From Paenibacillaceae bacterium GAS479 (lineage in GTDB: Bacteria > Bacillota > Bacilli > Paenibacillales > Paenibacillaceae): 64,000 nucleotides of DNA. The notes beneath the pieces are model-generated. The model saw only the letters and a program-made list of their open reading frames with translations, was not told where the DNA came from and ran no database searches. The position numbers and the translations under genes were made by a program. The DNA lies in the NCBI GenBank assembly GCA_900105225.1, contig LT629764.1, positions 4,484,501 to 4,548,500 on the forward strand, written 5' to 3'. Every line of letters begins with the position of its first letter. Within the stretch, counting starts at the first letter, position 1. Below, piece after piece: positions 11,253 through 18,422 of the stretch.

Positions 11253-11389
11253 AAGTAGTCGATGTTACTTGAAGGAGCCAAATCAGCGCCCTCGGCCGCG
11301 AGCAAGAAGTCGAAGTTACTTGAAGGAGCCAATTGAGCGCCCGCGGCCTCACTCAAGTAGACAATGCTACTTGGCCGCTCAACTCGGCC
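11253..11389. repeat. 51-bp tandem repeat, about 2.7 copies
   Basis: Units start at 11253, 11304 and 11355 and share the pattern AAGnAGTCGAnGTTACTTGA followed by AGGAGCCAA and a GCGCCC(T/G)CGGCC block. The third copy is diverged and partial. The 51-bp period is 17 codons, and the minus strand stays open (LAPSSNFDF / LAPSSNIDY repeated), but I see no ribosome site or conserved protein there. The rest of 11250-11476 holds nothing else I can support. Confidence 0.75.
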
Positions 11390-11476
11390 ACATCCAATCC
11401 TCAAAATAAATGACGGCCATTCCGCCTATCAATAGGGTAATACTGGTATTATTGTATTGAACAAGGAGGCGAACCT

Positions 11477-12055
11477 ATGAAGCTCAAAAAGCTGAAAACT
11501 CTCAATTGGAAAGTTGCTGTTGCCGCCGGAGCGATACTCATTGTCGCCAGTTGGACCGGCAACCTTCTTTACTGGAGCAGCATGCAGCTTGGCAAGCCTT
11601 ATTTTTTCCAGCATTATTTTACTGTTTATGAAGGCAATGAAGGCTCCTTGGGCTTTCGCTATCTAGAGGACAATAATGCCCGTATAAAGGTTGTTTCCGT
11701 GGAGCTTGAGGAATATCCTCAATTTCGTTTTCGTCTGAGCGAGAGCATGCTATCCAACTATCAAAAGCAAATGATCGCTTTCGCAGAGTGGCAGCCGAAC
11801 GAAGCGGGAGCAAACCGCTACCCATCAGGGCAGCAATTTTTAACGGTGAACTATAGCGATGGAAGCTCGGAAAAAGTATCGACAGGTTACATAAACGTGA
11901 TCAAGAACGATGAACAGCCGATTGAAATCAAATCAGCCGGAAGCGGGGCGGAAACGGTGACGTTCAAGGAACGGCGACTGAGGATCTTATATTGGAGAAA
12001 ATCGAGCTTTTGCCGGATGGGGAGGAGCTTAAACGTTTTGTTGAAGTCCAGCTAA
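11477..12055 (+). CDS. Membrane-anchored hypothetical protein, N-terminal part (probable frameshift)
   Basis: AAGGAGG precedes ATG 11477. A basic N terminus and one hydrophobic segment (VAVAAGAILIVASWTGNLLYW, roughly residues 13-33) predict a membrane-anchored protein with an extracytoplasmic domain. No family recognised. The last 25 or so residues turn basic and low-quality (RRLRILYWRKS), while the +1 frame becomes coding from about 11953. I infer one gene split by a single-base deletion near the AAGGAA at 11966-11971: adding one G there would give a smooth TFKGTATEDL junction into the next frame. Confidence 0.6.
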   Translation: MKLKKLKTLNWKVAVAAGAILIVASWTGNLLYWSSMQLGKPYFFQHYFTVYEGNEGSLGFRYLEDNNARIKVVSVELEEYPQFRFRLSESMLSNYQKQMIAFAEWQPNEAGANRYPSGQQFLTVNYSDGSSEKVSTGYINVIKNDEQPIEIKSAGSGAETVTFKERRLRILYWRKSSFCRMGRSLNVLLKSS

Positions 12056-12309
12056 CCGGGTTTGGCGGGAAGGACATTAAGCTTCCTATGAAGTTGGCCA
12101 AGGGAGAGCCGCTATCTTTAAGCTATAACTTTGAATTTGCAGGAAATGCAGCGATGGCAGCTATCTATTATGAATCTAGTGTTCAGCTCAGTTTCTCCAA
12201 TATGGAGGGCCAAAAGCTCGTTCAGCGGATTGAGTTTATTCACATGTTTGAAAGTTTGCCCGAAAGTGAGATTTCTGCGTTAGCCAAAGTCGGGAGGAAA
12301 TCACCATGA
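11992..12309 (+). CDS. Hypothetical protein, probable C-terminal part of the gene at 11477
   Basis: This frame opens before 11992 without any good start: the first candidate is TTG at 11992, lacking a ribosome site, and sensible coding sequence (TATEDLILEKIELL) already precedes it. It reads as the C-terminal half of the preceding extracytoplasmic protein. It could instead be a separate small gene starting at TTG. The ATGA overlap at its 3' end couples it to the membrane protein that follows. Function unknown. Confidence 0.45.
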   Translation: MEKIELLPDGEELKRFVEVQLTGFGGKDIKLPMKLAKGEPLSLSYNFEFAGNAAMAAIYYESSVQLSFSNMEGQKLVQRIEFIHMFESLPESEISALAKVGRKSP

Positions 12310-12911
12310 GTGCTGCAGCTACAAAATGGCTCCGGCATCTCGGCTGGGGGTTGACGCTTGTCTGGTTTGATTTTCGCATCGGCGGATTTGATGTTCTCCC
12401 TGATGTTATCGGTTATTTACTGGCAGCATCTGCTTTGTCTGAGGCAAGCTCCACTTATCGAACTATGCGCTCGGCTCGTACTTTAGCTCTGCTACTAGCG
12501 GCAGGGGCAGTTCCTGGATTAATTTTTGTTCAACCTGGTCTTCTGGGAAATATCGAACAATATGAGCTGATTCCTCTTTATGCCCACATTTATATTCAGG
12601 CGATGCAGCTGCTGCATCTTCTATTGATGTTGTTAATTTGCTGGGGGATGGATGGAATCGCGGATAAGGCAAATGCTCGGGAATTGCAGGGATCTATTCG
12701 TGTACGTAGAATGTCATATGGCGTAGTGGGCGTTAGTATGCAGATTTTTTATCCTTTTATTTTCACCCTTGAGGCATCAGTATGGGTTTATATGTTGATT
12801 GCTGGTATGGTCCTCATGGTTGTTCTGGATCTGCTTATTATCCGGTTGGCGTTCCGCCTTTCCTATGTTGAGCCGTTGATTAGAGGAGGCAGACTAGATG
12901 TTCATGTTTAA
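12306..12911 (+). CDS. Conserved integral membrane protein of unknown function
   Basis: 201 aa with about five hydrophobic segments. It contains the pattern GFDVLPDVIGYLLAA, which recurs in small Firmicute membrane proteins of unknown function. The start ATG overlaps the preceding stop, with GGGAGG just upstream, so it is in one operon with the split gene before it and the acetyltransferase after it, which begins 14 bp before this stop. No catalytic residues recognised. Confidence 0.75.
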   Translation: MSAAATKWLRHLGWGLTLVWFDFRIGGFDVLPDVIGYLLAASALSEASSTYRTMRSARTLALLLAAGAVPGLIFVQPGLLGNIEQYELIPLYAHIYIQAMQLLHLLLMLLICWGMDGIADKANARELQGSIRVRRMSYGVVGVSMQIFYPFIFTLEASVWVYMLIAGMVLMVVLDLLIIRLAFRLSYVEPLIRGGRLDVHV

Positions 12912-13392
12912 AAAGCTTACACCGGAAGATGAGCTTCCGATGGAGCTGTTGTTGCTCGCCGATCCTTCGGAGGCCATGATTGCCTCATATATCGGCCGCG
13001 GAGAATGCTGGACGTTGTCGGAAAATGAAGAGTCCGTGCTAGGCGTGTATGTCTTGATTCCTACTCGGCCCGGCACGCTGGAGCTGGTGAACGTAGCCGT
13101 ACTGGAGGAGCGGCATGGGCAAGGTCTCGGGAAGCGGCTTGTTCAGCACGCCATTGGGCGGGCGCAGGAGCTAGAAGCTTTGACGCTTGAAATCGGCACA
13201 GGCAATTCCGGCATTGGCCAATTGGGGCTTTATCAAAAATGCGGTTTTCGCATCGTTGGTGTTGATCGGGACTTTTTCGTGCGGCATTATGATGAGCCAA
13301 TTGTAGAGAACGGTATTCCTTGCGTCGATATGGTTCGTATGGCCATGGATTTGCACGACAATCGGCCGCACGAAGCGCATTCGGCGAAATAG
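12898..13392 (+). CDS. GNAT-family N-acetyltransferase
   Basis: 164 aa with the acetyl-CoA loop EERHGQGLGKRLVQHA near residues 73-88 and a C-terminal LGLYQKCGFR strand as in GNAT enzymes. Substrate cannot be inferred. AGGAGG lies just before ATG 12898. It is the last gene of the small operon that begins at 11477. Confidence 0.85.
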   Translation: MFMFKKLTPEDELPMELLLLADPSEAMIASYIGRGECWTLSENEESVLGVYVLIPTRPGTLELVNVAVLEERHGQGLGKRLVQHAIGRAQELEALTLEIGTGNSGIGQLGLYQKCGFRIVGVDRDFFVRHYDEPIVENGIPCVDMVRMAMDLHDNRPHEAHSAK

Positions 13393-13504
13393 AGATAAGC
13401 ACTCTCGATTTTCCAATAGACAAGAATGACTTAACCCGTGATAATAGGGAAGGAGTTTCCAGTTCACGGACTACTTACATAATAAAGGTTAGGGGATACT
13501 ATTT

Positions 13505-14824
13505 ATGAAATCATTGAAACTCTTGGTAGTAGCTGTTGGAGCTGCTGCTATTATTACGGCAAGCCTGGGCGCTACTGCCGCAAGTGCTGCTCCTGCCAAG
13601 CCAGCTATTAGTGTCATGCTCAACGGTAAAAAACAAACCTATGATCAGCCGCCAATCATCGTGAACGGGGCGACGCTCGTTCCGCTTCGCGGCATTTTTG
13701 AAGGACTCGGCGCTAAAGTATCCGTAACCGGCAAGCAGATTACTGCCACGAAGGACTTCACAACAATCGTCCATACGATCGGTCAGAATTGGGCTACCGT
13801 GGACGGCGTGAAAGTTACCCTTTCCCAGCCTTCGCTTGTGCTGAAGGGACGTACGCTCGTTCCGCTTCGCTTCATCGGTGAGGCGCTCGATAGCAAGGTA
13901 AGCTGGAACGCGCCAAAACAGCAAGTGACAGTGGCACCGCTCACAGGCACTGAGTTACAGGCACGCTGGGCGGTCAAGGCGGATAACTTTGTCTGGGCAG
14001 GCAAGCTGGATAAGCTTAAGCAGATGCTGGCGAAAGGCTGGAAGCCTGCGGCGAGCGAACAAGCGTGGATTAACAGTGTGTTTACCAAAAATAAAGATAT
14101 CGTTAAACTGTTCCTCGATAATGGAGCAAACGTCAATTTGCTCGTTTCCATGGAAAATGAAGAGACGCTCGCGCTGCTGGAGGTAGCTTCACTGCCTTAC
14201 CGTGAGACAGCTGAAGGCGACTATCCGGAGACGTCGGAGGCATCTGATCTGGAGCTGCTGCAAATGCTGTTGGCCGCTAAGCCGGACTTCGCGGCGCTCG
14301 AGAAGGAAAACGGCAGTCTGTTATGGACGGCGGTTAATTCCAACCGGCTGCAAATTGTCCAAGAGCTTATCAATGCAGGAGTAAGCGCCAAGTCGGATGG
14401 ACTCAAGCAGTTCAGTGCTCCGCTGCTCGCTGCGACAAGTTTTGTGGATCAAGAAGGTAATCGCGCCGTTGAGATGATTGAGCTGCTGCTGAAAAACGGC
14501 GCGGACGCTAACGATTGCAACTGCGATACGACCAAAGAATACACTCCGCTTGAGTATGCTAGCGGATTGCTGTACGACTCTGATGACGAAAGTATCGCTT
14601 ACCAACCGAGTCTCCGCGCTGTACAGCTGCTGTTGCAGTACGGAGCTGATCCTAAGCTGGACAATTCTCTGTATGAGGCGGTAGACGCGGAGTCTTTGGA
14701 AGTCGTCAAGCTGCTTCTGGAGAAAGGCGCAGATCCGAATAAAGTATATCCAACCGCGAAAGAGACTCCACTGGAGCTCGCGCAGAAGCTGGACAACAAG
14801 GATCTGCTCGCTCTGCTTTTATAA
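13505..14824 (+). CDS. Secreted protein: copper-amine-oxidase-N domain plus ankyrin repeats
   Basis: A signal peptide (about residues 1-29, ending ASAAPA) leads into a copper amine oxidase N-terminal-like domain at about 35-145 (IIVNGATLVPLRGIFEGLGA, RTLVPLRFIGEALDSKV), a common cell-surface module in Paenibacillus that does not imply oxidase activity. From about residue 165 ankyrin-type repeats follow (KDIVKLFLDNGANVN, EMIELLLKNGADAND, LEVVKLLLEKGADPNK). Length 439 aa. A close paralogue lies at 21705. Such proteins are probably extracellular protein-binding scaffolds; the partner is unknown. Confidence 0.85.
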   Translation: MKSLKLLVVAVGAAAIITASLGATAASAAPAKPAISVMLNGKKQTYDQPPIIVNGATLVPLRGIFEGLGAKVSVTGKQITATKDFTTIVHTIGQNWATVDGVKVTLSQPSLVLKGRTLVPLRFIGEALDSKVSWNAPKQQVTVAPLTGTELQARWAVKADNFVWAGKLDKLKQMLAKGWKPAASEQAWINSVFTKNKDIVKLFLDNGANVNLLVSMENEETLALLEVASLPYRETAEGDYPETSEASDLELLQMLLAAKPDFAALEKENGSLLWTAVNSNRLQIVQELINAGVSAKSDGLKQFSAPLLAATSFVDQEGNRAVEMIELLLKNGADANDCNCDTTKEYTPLEYASGLLYDSDDESIAYQPSLRAVQLLLQYGADPKLDNSLYEAVDAESLEVVKLLLEKGADPNKVYPTAKETPLELAQKLDNKDLLALLL

Positions 14825-14997
14825 CAGACTTTACGCGTATTCTTCTGCCCTGGGCTAATGGGTCGAATCGTCAAAATGACAGGCATGAAATCCATTGCCG
14901 TTCATTTCTATATAAAGCGATGTGATCTTGCTGTTAGACTTTTGAATATTATGTTAGTATTAATGGCAGAATAGAATACCAACCATCGAAGGAGGTA

Positions 14998-15357
14998 TTG
15001 TCCATTATTGCTTCCATATTAGTCGGAATTGTAGCGCTTGAGCACATCTACATTCTCATACTAGAAATGTTTCTATGGACGACCCCGCGTGGGATGAAAA
15101 CGTTCGGCACGACGAAGGAAGAGGCAGCAGTCACAAAACCACTGGCCGCTAACCAAGGCCTATACAATGGCTTCCTGGCGGCCGGGATTATCTGGGGTTT
15201 GGTGCATCCCAATGCTCAGACAGGCGAGTCTATTGTAATCTTTTTCTTGATTTGCGTTCTAATTGCGGCATTGTACGGAGGAGCGACAGTGAAACGGTCT
15301 ATTTGGTTGGTTCAAGGCCTACCTGCTTTGGTTGCATTGGTTAGCGTACTTCTATAA
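14998..15357 (+). CDS. DUF1304-type small membrane protein
   Basis: 119 aa, about four transmembrane segments, with the family pattern ALEHIYILILEMFLW at the start and LAANQGLYNGFLAAG in the middle. Function unknown. Start choice is uncertain: TTG 14998 is only 2 nt after GGAGG (14991-14995), whereas ATT codons at 15004 and 15007 have ideal spacing, so a non-standard ATT start is possible. Monocistronic by appearance. Confidence 0.75.
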   Translation: MSIIASILVGIVALEHIYILILEMFLWTTPRGMKTFGTTKEEAAVTKPLAANQGLYNGFLAAGIIWGLVHPNAQTGESIVIFFLICVLIAALYGGATVKRSIWLVQGLPALVALVSVLL

Positions 15358-15487
15358 TGTCAGATGAATGAATCGGTCCCCGACTAGCTGGTATAAGGGG
15401 GCCGATCCGTGTACATATGGAATGATGCCGAGATTCAGACACAGGTGGTTGTCCTGCGTTCAGAGGGCAGCCAAAAGTGGTGCGACC

Positions 15488-15562
15488 ATCAAATATGATG
15501 AGGTAAAAGAAGGCGAAATTATGGCCGGAGAGCATTTCACTGTTGCTTACAACGTCGGATAA
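15488..15562 (+). pseudogene. Remnant of a PhyH-type dioxygenase C terminus
   Basis: The last 24 codons before the stop at 15560 read EVKEGEIMAGEHFTVAYN, which lines up with the C terminus of the PhyH-like protein at 27341 (TVNEGDILSGEHFPVVYS). Nothing upstream matches, so this looks like a decayed tail. The call rests on one short alignment made by eye. Confidence 0.4.
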
Positions 15563-15575
15563 TGGCAAGAATGCC

Positions 15576-15613
15576 GAAGCGCACGCTCCTTTTCTAGGGG
15601 CTTGCGTTTTTTT
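15576..15613 (+). terminator. Probable terminator before the kinase promoter
   Basis: An imperfect stem (CGCACGCTCC / GGGGCTTGCG) is followed by eight T. It isolates the kinase operon from upstream transcription. Confidence 0.6.
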
Positions 15614-15691
15614 TGTGTACGCTCAGCATGGGCGTCATCTCTAAGATGAGACTCCCGAACGATGTACATGGGAAATATTTCAAAATAGGAT

Positions 15692-15726
15692 TTGACAGAT
15701 TTTTTTATGTACAGTAAGCTGTATAT
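15692..15726 (+). promoter_or_regulatory. Promoter with palindromic operator (copy 1)
   Basis: TTGACA at 15692-15697 lies 17 bp before TAAGCT at 15715-15720. The imperfect palindrome ATGTACAGTAAGCTGTATAT (15707-15726) is centred on the -10. The same arrangement recurs at 18356-18390, so it is likely the operator of the YhfZ-like regulator encoded between them. Confidence 0.7.
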
Positions 15727-15730
15727 ATAA

Positions 15731-15744
15731 CGTAAACGCTTTCA
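15731..15744 (+). promoter_or_regulatory. Candidate cre site (CcpA)
   Basis: CGTAAACGCTTTCA matches the catabolite-responsive element consensus TGWAANCGNTNWCA at all but the first position. It sits just downstream of the kinase promoter, where CcpA binding would block transcription when glucose is present. Confidence 0.6.
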
Positions 15745-15803
15745 TTGGAATTTGAAAATTCAATATCCTTTATTTTTCAATTCAATTGAAAGGAGGCCCC
15801 TTC

Positions 15804-17276
15804 ATGAGCAAGGAGTACATTCTTGTCATTGATGAAGGTACAACAGGGATAAAGGTAATCATCTTCAATCGGAAATTCCAGGCTGTGAAGGAAGTTTATG
15901 AAGCTATCGATACGATTTATCCGGGACAGGGCCAGGTAGAACAAGATGCGGAAGAAATATACCAAACAACAATCAAGCTTTGCCGGCAGGCCGTCAAGGA
16001 ACTCGGCATCGCAGCTAATGAGATCGAATGCGTGGGCATTACCAACCAGCGCACCTCGTGGCTTCTATGGGATAAACAGACCGGAAAGCCTATCCGAAAC
16101 ATGGTGACATGGCAGGATTCAAGGGGAGCGGCCCAGATCGAAAAATTTATAAAGGATGAACGTTTCGACGAGAAATTCCCGGGGCTCGCACCGCTTCTTC
16201 CCCCGTTTTATTTGCCGCTTGCGCTTTCCGAGATCAAGGAGCATGAACCGGAAGTTGTAAAAAAGATCGAGGACAAGTCGGTTCTTTGGGGGAATATCGA
16301 TTCTTGGCTTATTTATAAATTGACAGGGGGAAAGGTGCACGCAACAAGCTCGAGTACGGCCAGCAACAGCACGGTTTATCTCTCCCAGTTCGGTTGCTGG
16401 TTTCAAGAGATGCTTGAATATGTCGGATTGACCCTGGATATGATGCCCGTGGTTAAAGACGAAGCGGACGATTACGGTGTAATGACAGAAGAGATTTTAG
16501 GGGTGGAAATCCCAATCGCGGGTGTGGTAGCCGATCAACAGTCAGCATTATTCAGCCAAGGATGTCTTGAGAATAATACCGCAACTTGTACGAATGGCAC
16601 AGGTTCCTTTATCGACGTGAATTTAGGATCCATATATCGTGAAATACCGGGATTTTACACGACTATCGCATGGAGGTTGAAAGACGATATCAAGTATATG
16701 GTTGAGGGATTTACCTTAACTGCGGGAGCGTCGCTGGAATGGGTCAGAAATGGGCTTGGACTTATCGACAACTTTGATTCTATGGGGGAAATCGCTGCTT
16801 CGGGAAACGGCGACGTTTACTTTGTCCCGGCTCTCATGGGGCTAGCTACTCCCTACCATGATTACTCTGCACGCGGATCCTTCATGGGAATATCTGCAAC
16901 AACTACAGCTGCTCATTTCGTTCAGGCAACCTTGGAGTCAGTCGCTTTTTCAGTTGCGGCCATATTCGAATCGATGAAATTCGAAGAGTTGAAAACGATT
17001 AAGCTGTCAGGCGGCGCTTCAAAAAGCGATAGAGTAGGCCAACTATTAGCCAATCTTACGAGTGTCGAGGTTATTCGCCCCGATTCCGTAGAAGCCACAG
17101 CACTTGGCGCGGCGGAGTTTGCAGCTATTCAACGCGGCGTGATTACCCTTAATGACGTTCCTGGCTTGGTTACGGTTCATAAGATCTTTCGACCCGATGA
17201 GAATCAGGAGAGGGATAAACAACATTTCCTCATGTGGACAAAAGCGGTCGAAAGATCGCTCGGTTGGCTGTCATGA
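15804..17276 (+). CDS. FGGY-family carbohydrate (glycerol-type) kinase
   Basis: ATP-dependent sugar or polyol kinase of the FGGY family. The phosphate-binding loop VIDEGTTGIKVIIFN is at residues 7-21, GITNQRTSWLLWDKQTGKPI is typical of glycerol-kinase-like members, and the C-terminal LSGGASKSDRVGQLLANL completes the ATPase fold. Length 490 aa. ATG 15804 follows AAAGGAGG (15789-15796). The AGPS-like oxidase and GlpD-like dehydrogenase downstream suggest a glycerol-derived substrate, but the residues do not prove glycerol itself. Preceded by a palindromic operator and a cre-like site. Confidence 0.85.
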   Translation: MSKEYILVIDEGTTGIKVIIFNRKFQAVKEVYEAIDTIYPGQGQVEQDAEEIYQTTIKLCRQAVKELGIAANEIECVGITNQRTSWLLWDKQTGKPIRNMVTWQDSRGAAQIEKFIKDERFDEKFPGLAPLLPPFYLPLALSEIKEHEPEVVKKIEDKSVLWGNIDSWLIYKLTGGKVHATSSSTASNSTVYLSQFGCWFQEMLEYVGLTLDMMPVVKDEADDYGVMTEEILGVEIPIAGVVADQQSALFSQGCLENNTATCTNGTGSFIDVNLGSIYREIPGFYTTIAWRLKDDIKYMVEGFTLTAGASLEWVRNGLGLIDNFDSMGEIAASGNGDVYFVPALMGLATPYHDYSARGSFMGISATTTAAHFVQATLESVAFSVAAIFESMKFEELKTIKLSGGASKSDRVGQLLANLTSVEVIRPDSVEATALGAAEFAAIQRGVITLNDVPGLVTVHKIFRPDENQERDKQHFLMWTKAVERSLGWLS

Positions 17277-17292
17277 AATAAATTATAATTTT

Positions 17293-17329
17293 TCACTTCC
17301 CCGTGGCTTGTTGCGGGGAAGTGATTTTT
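17293..17329. terminator. Terminator between convergent kinase and regulator genes
   Basis: A perfect 10-bp stem (TCACTTCCCC / GGGGAAGTGA) with a 12-nt loop is followed by TTTTT on the plus strand. The A-rich left flank could also serve the convergent gene ending at 17345. Confidence 0.85.
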
Positions 17330-17344
17330 AGTCCCCAATATATC

Positions 17345-18250
17345 TTAAAAAACAGGTTTTTCTTTACCGTTAACGACATTATTTTGAATCGTTGCAATGA
17401 ATGTAGGATCAATCCGATTTTGGATAAGATCTTCAATCCACTTTGAATCATTTCTCACAACCAATACGGCCTCAGTATTCGTATCGCTATGAACTTCTTG
17501 ATACTGCAGAGGAACAATTTTCAATTCAGATGGTAGATTTGCAATCGATTCGCTGCATATCGACACATCAATGTTTCCCGATAGAAGTTGGGGAATAGAC
17601 TCGCCGTAAGATATTTCAATGAATTGAACCGATTTTCCTTCGCATTCCTTTAAGGCCATTAGGAAATGGTCATGAGAAGTCGGGTCTACGCCTACTCTCA
17701 TCCCGTCGACAATTCCGTTGTCATGCTTTCTTGGCATCAGTAGTGCGTGATTAGCCACGTTTGAACCCGGACCGAATCCAAAGAGAAGAAGAAGATCGCC
17801 CTTATCTGCTTCCTGCAACCAACTCATGCGCGAGATAATGGCAAAATCGCAACGTCCCGTTCGCAAAAAGTGTAAGCGATTTTTGGCGCCGCGCAGCTGA
17901 GCAAGCACAAGAGGAATATCGGTTTGTTCGAAAGCATAGTGCAGCCCTGTAGATAATCCGTAATGAATTGTAGAAAGCGCGACTGGCATCACTCCGATTA
18001 TTGAGGTTAGATCTCCTAGCTGAAGGAGTTTCTCACGGTTCAATTTTTTAATAAATGATCCTCGTTTGCCTAATGCATCGACTTCCAATGCGCCTTCGTC
18101 GATTAATAATTTTAAGGCGGCTTGCACCGTTCCGCGGCCTGTTTTAAATTCAGCGGCCAATTGGCCAATAGGGTCTAAACGGTCGCCTTCTTCCATGGTA
18201 AGCAGTCTTCTAGCAAGAGTGACAGCGACCGATCCATAAAGGAGCAGCAT
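17345..18250 (-). CDS. GntR/YhfZ-like transcriptional regulator
   Basis: 301 aa. The N-terminal winged-helix part (LARRLLTMEEGDRLDPIGQL, FKTGRGTVQAALKLL) is followed by a periplasmic-binding-like effector domain, as in the YhfZ family. GGAGGG precedes the start by about 10 nt. It is transcribed away from the oxidase gene and towards the kinase gene. Both flanking operons carry the same palindrome over their -10 elements, so it probably regulates them; the inducer may be a phosphorylated polyol. Assignment to YhfZ is from memory of the family pattern. Confidence 0.75.
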   Translation of the reverse strand: MLLLYGSVAVTLARRLLTMEEGDRLDPIGQLAAEFKTGRGTVQAALKLLIDEGALEVDALGKRGSFIKKLNREKLLQLGDLTSIIGVMPVALSTIHYGLSTGLHYAFEQTDIPLVLAQLRGAKNRLHFLRTGRCDFAIISRMSWLQEADKGDLLLLFGFGPGSNVANHALLMPRKHDNGIVDGMRVGVDPTSHDHFLMALKECEGKSVQFIEISYGESIPQLLSGNIDVSICSESIANLPSELKIVPLQYQEVHSDTNTEAVLVVRNDSKWIEDLIQNRIDPTFIATIQNNVVNGKEKPVF

Positions 18251-18355
18251 TTAATGAATTCCCTCCAAATCATTCCACCAGCTTGTGTGCTGTTTTGAGC
18301 CTAACAAATTATAGGGTCATTTACAATTCATTTGAGAGCGGAGGAAGAGTAGGAA

Positions 18356-18390
18356 TTGACAGAATGTTTTATGTACAGTAATCTGTACAT
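18356..18390 (+). promoter_or_regulatory. Promoter with palindromic operator (copy 2)
   Basis: TTGACA at 18356-18361, 17 bp, then TAATCT at 18379-18384. The perfect palindrome ATGTACAGTAATCTGTACAT (18371-18390) covers the -10, with the same geometry as at 15692-15726. Confidence 0.8.
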
Positions 18391-18422
18391 AAATAAAAAC
18401 TACTCAAAAGGAGCTGTTGGGA

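Noticed and set aside
11253-11389. CRISPR-like array
   Set aside because: Units are contiguous tandem repeats without unique spacers, and no cas genes are present.
15368-15487. Complete 64-codon gene at 15368-15562
   Set aside because: No ribosome site, and only the last 24 codons resemble a known protein, so it is treated as a remnant.
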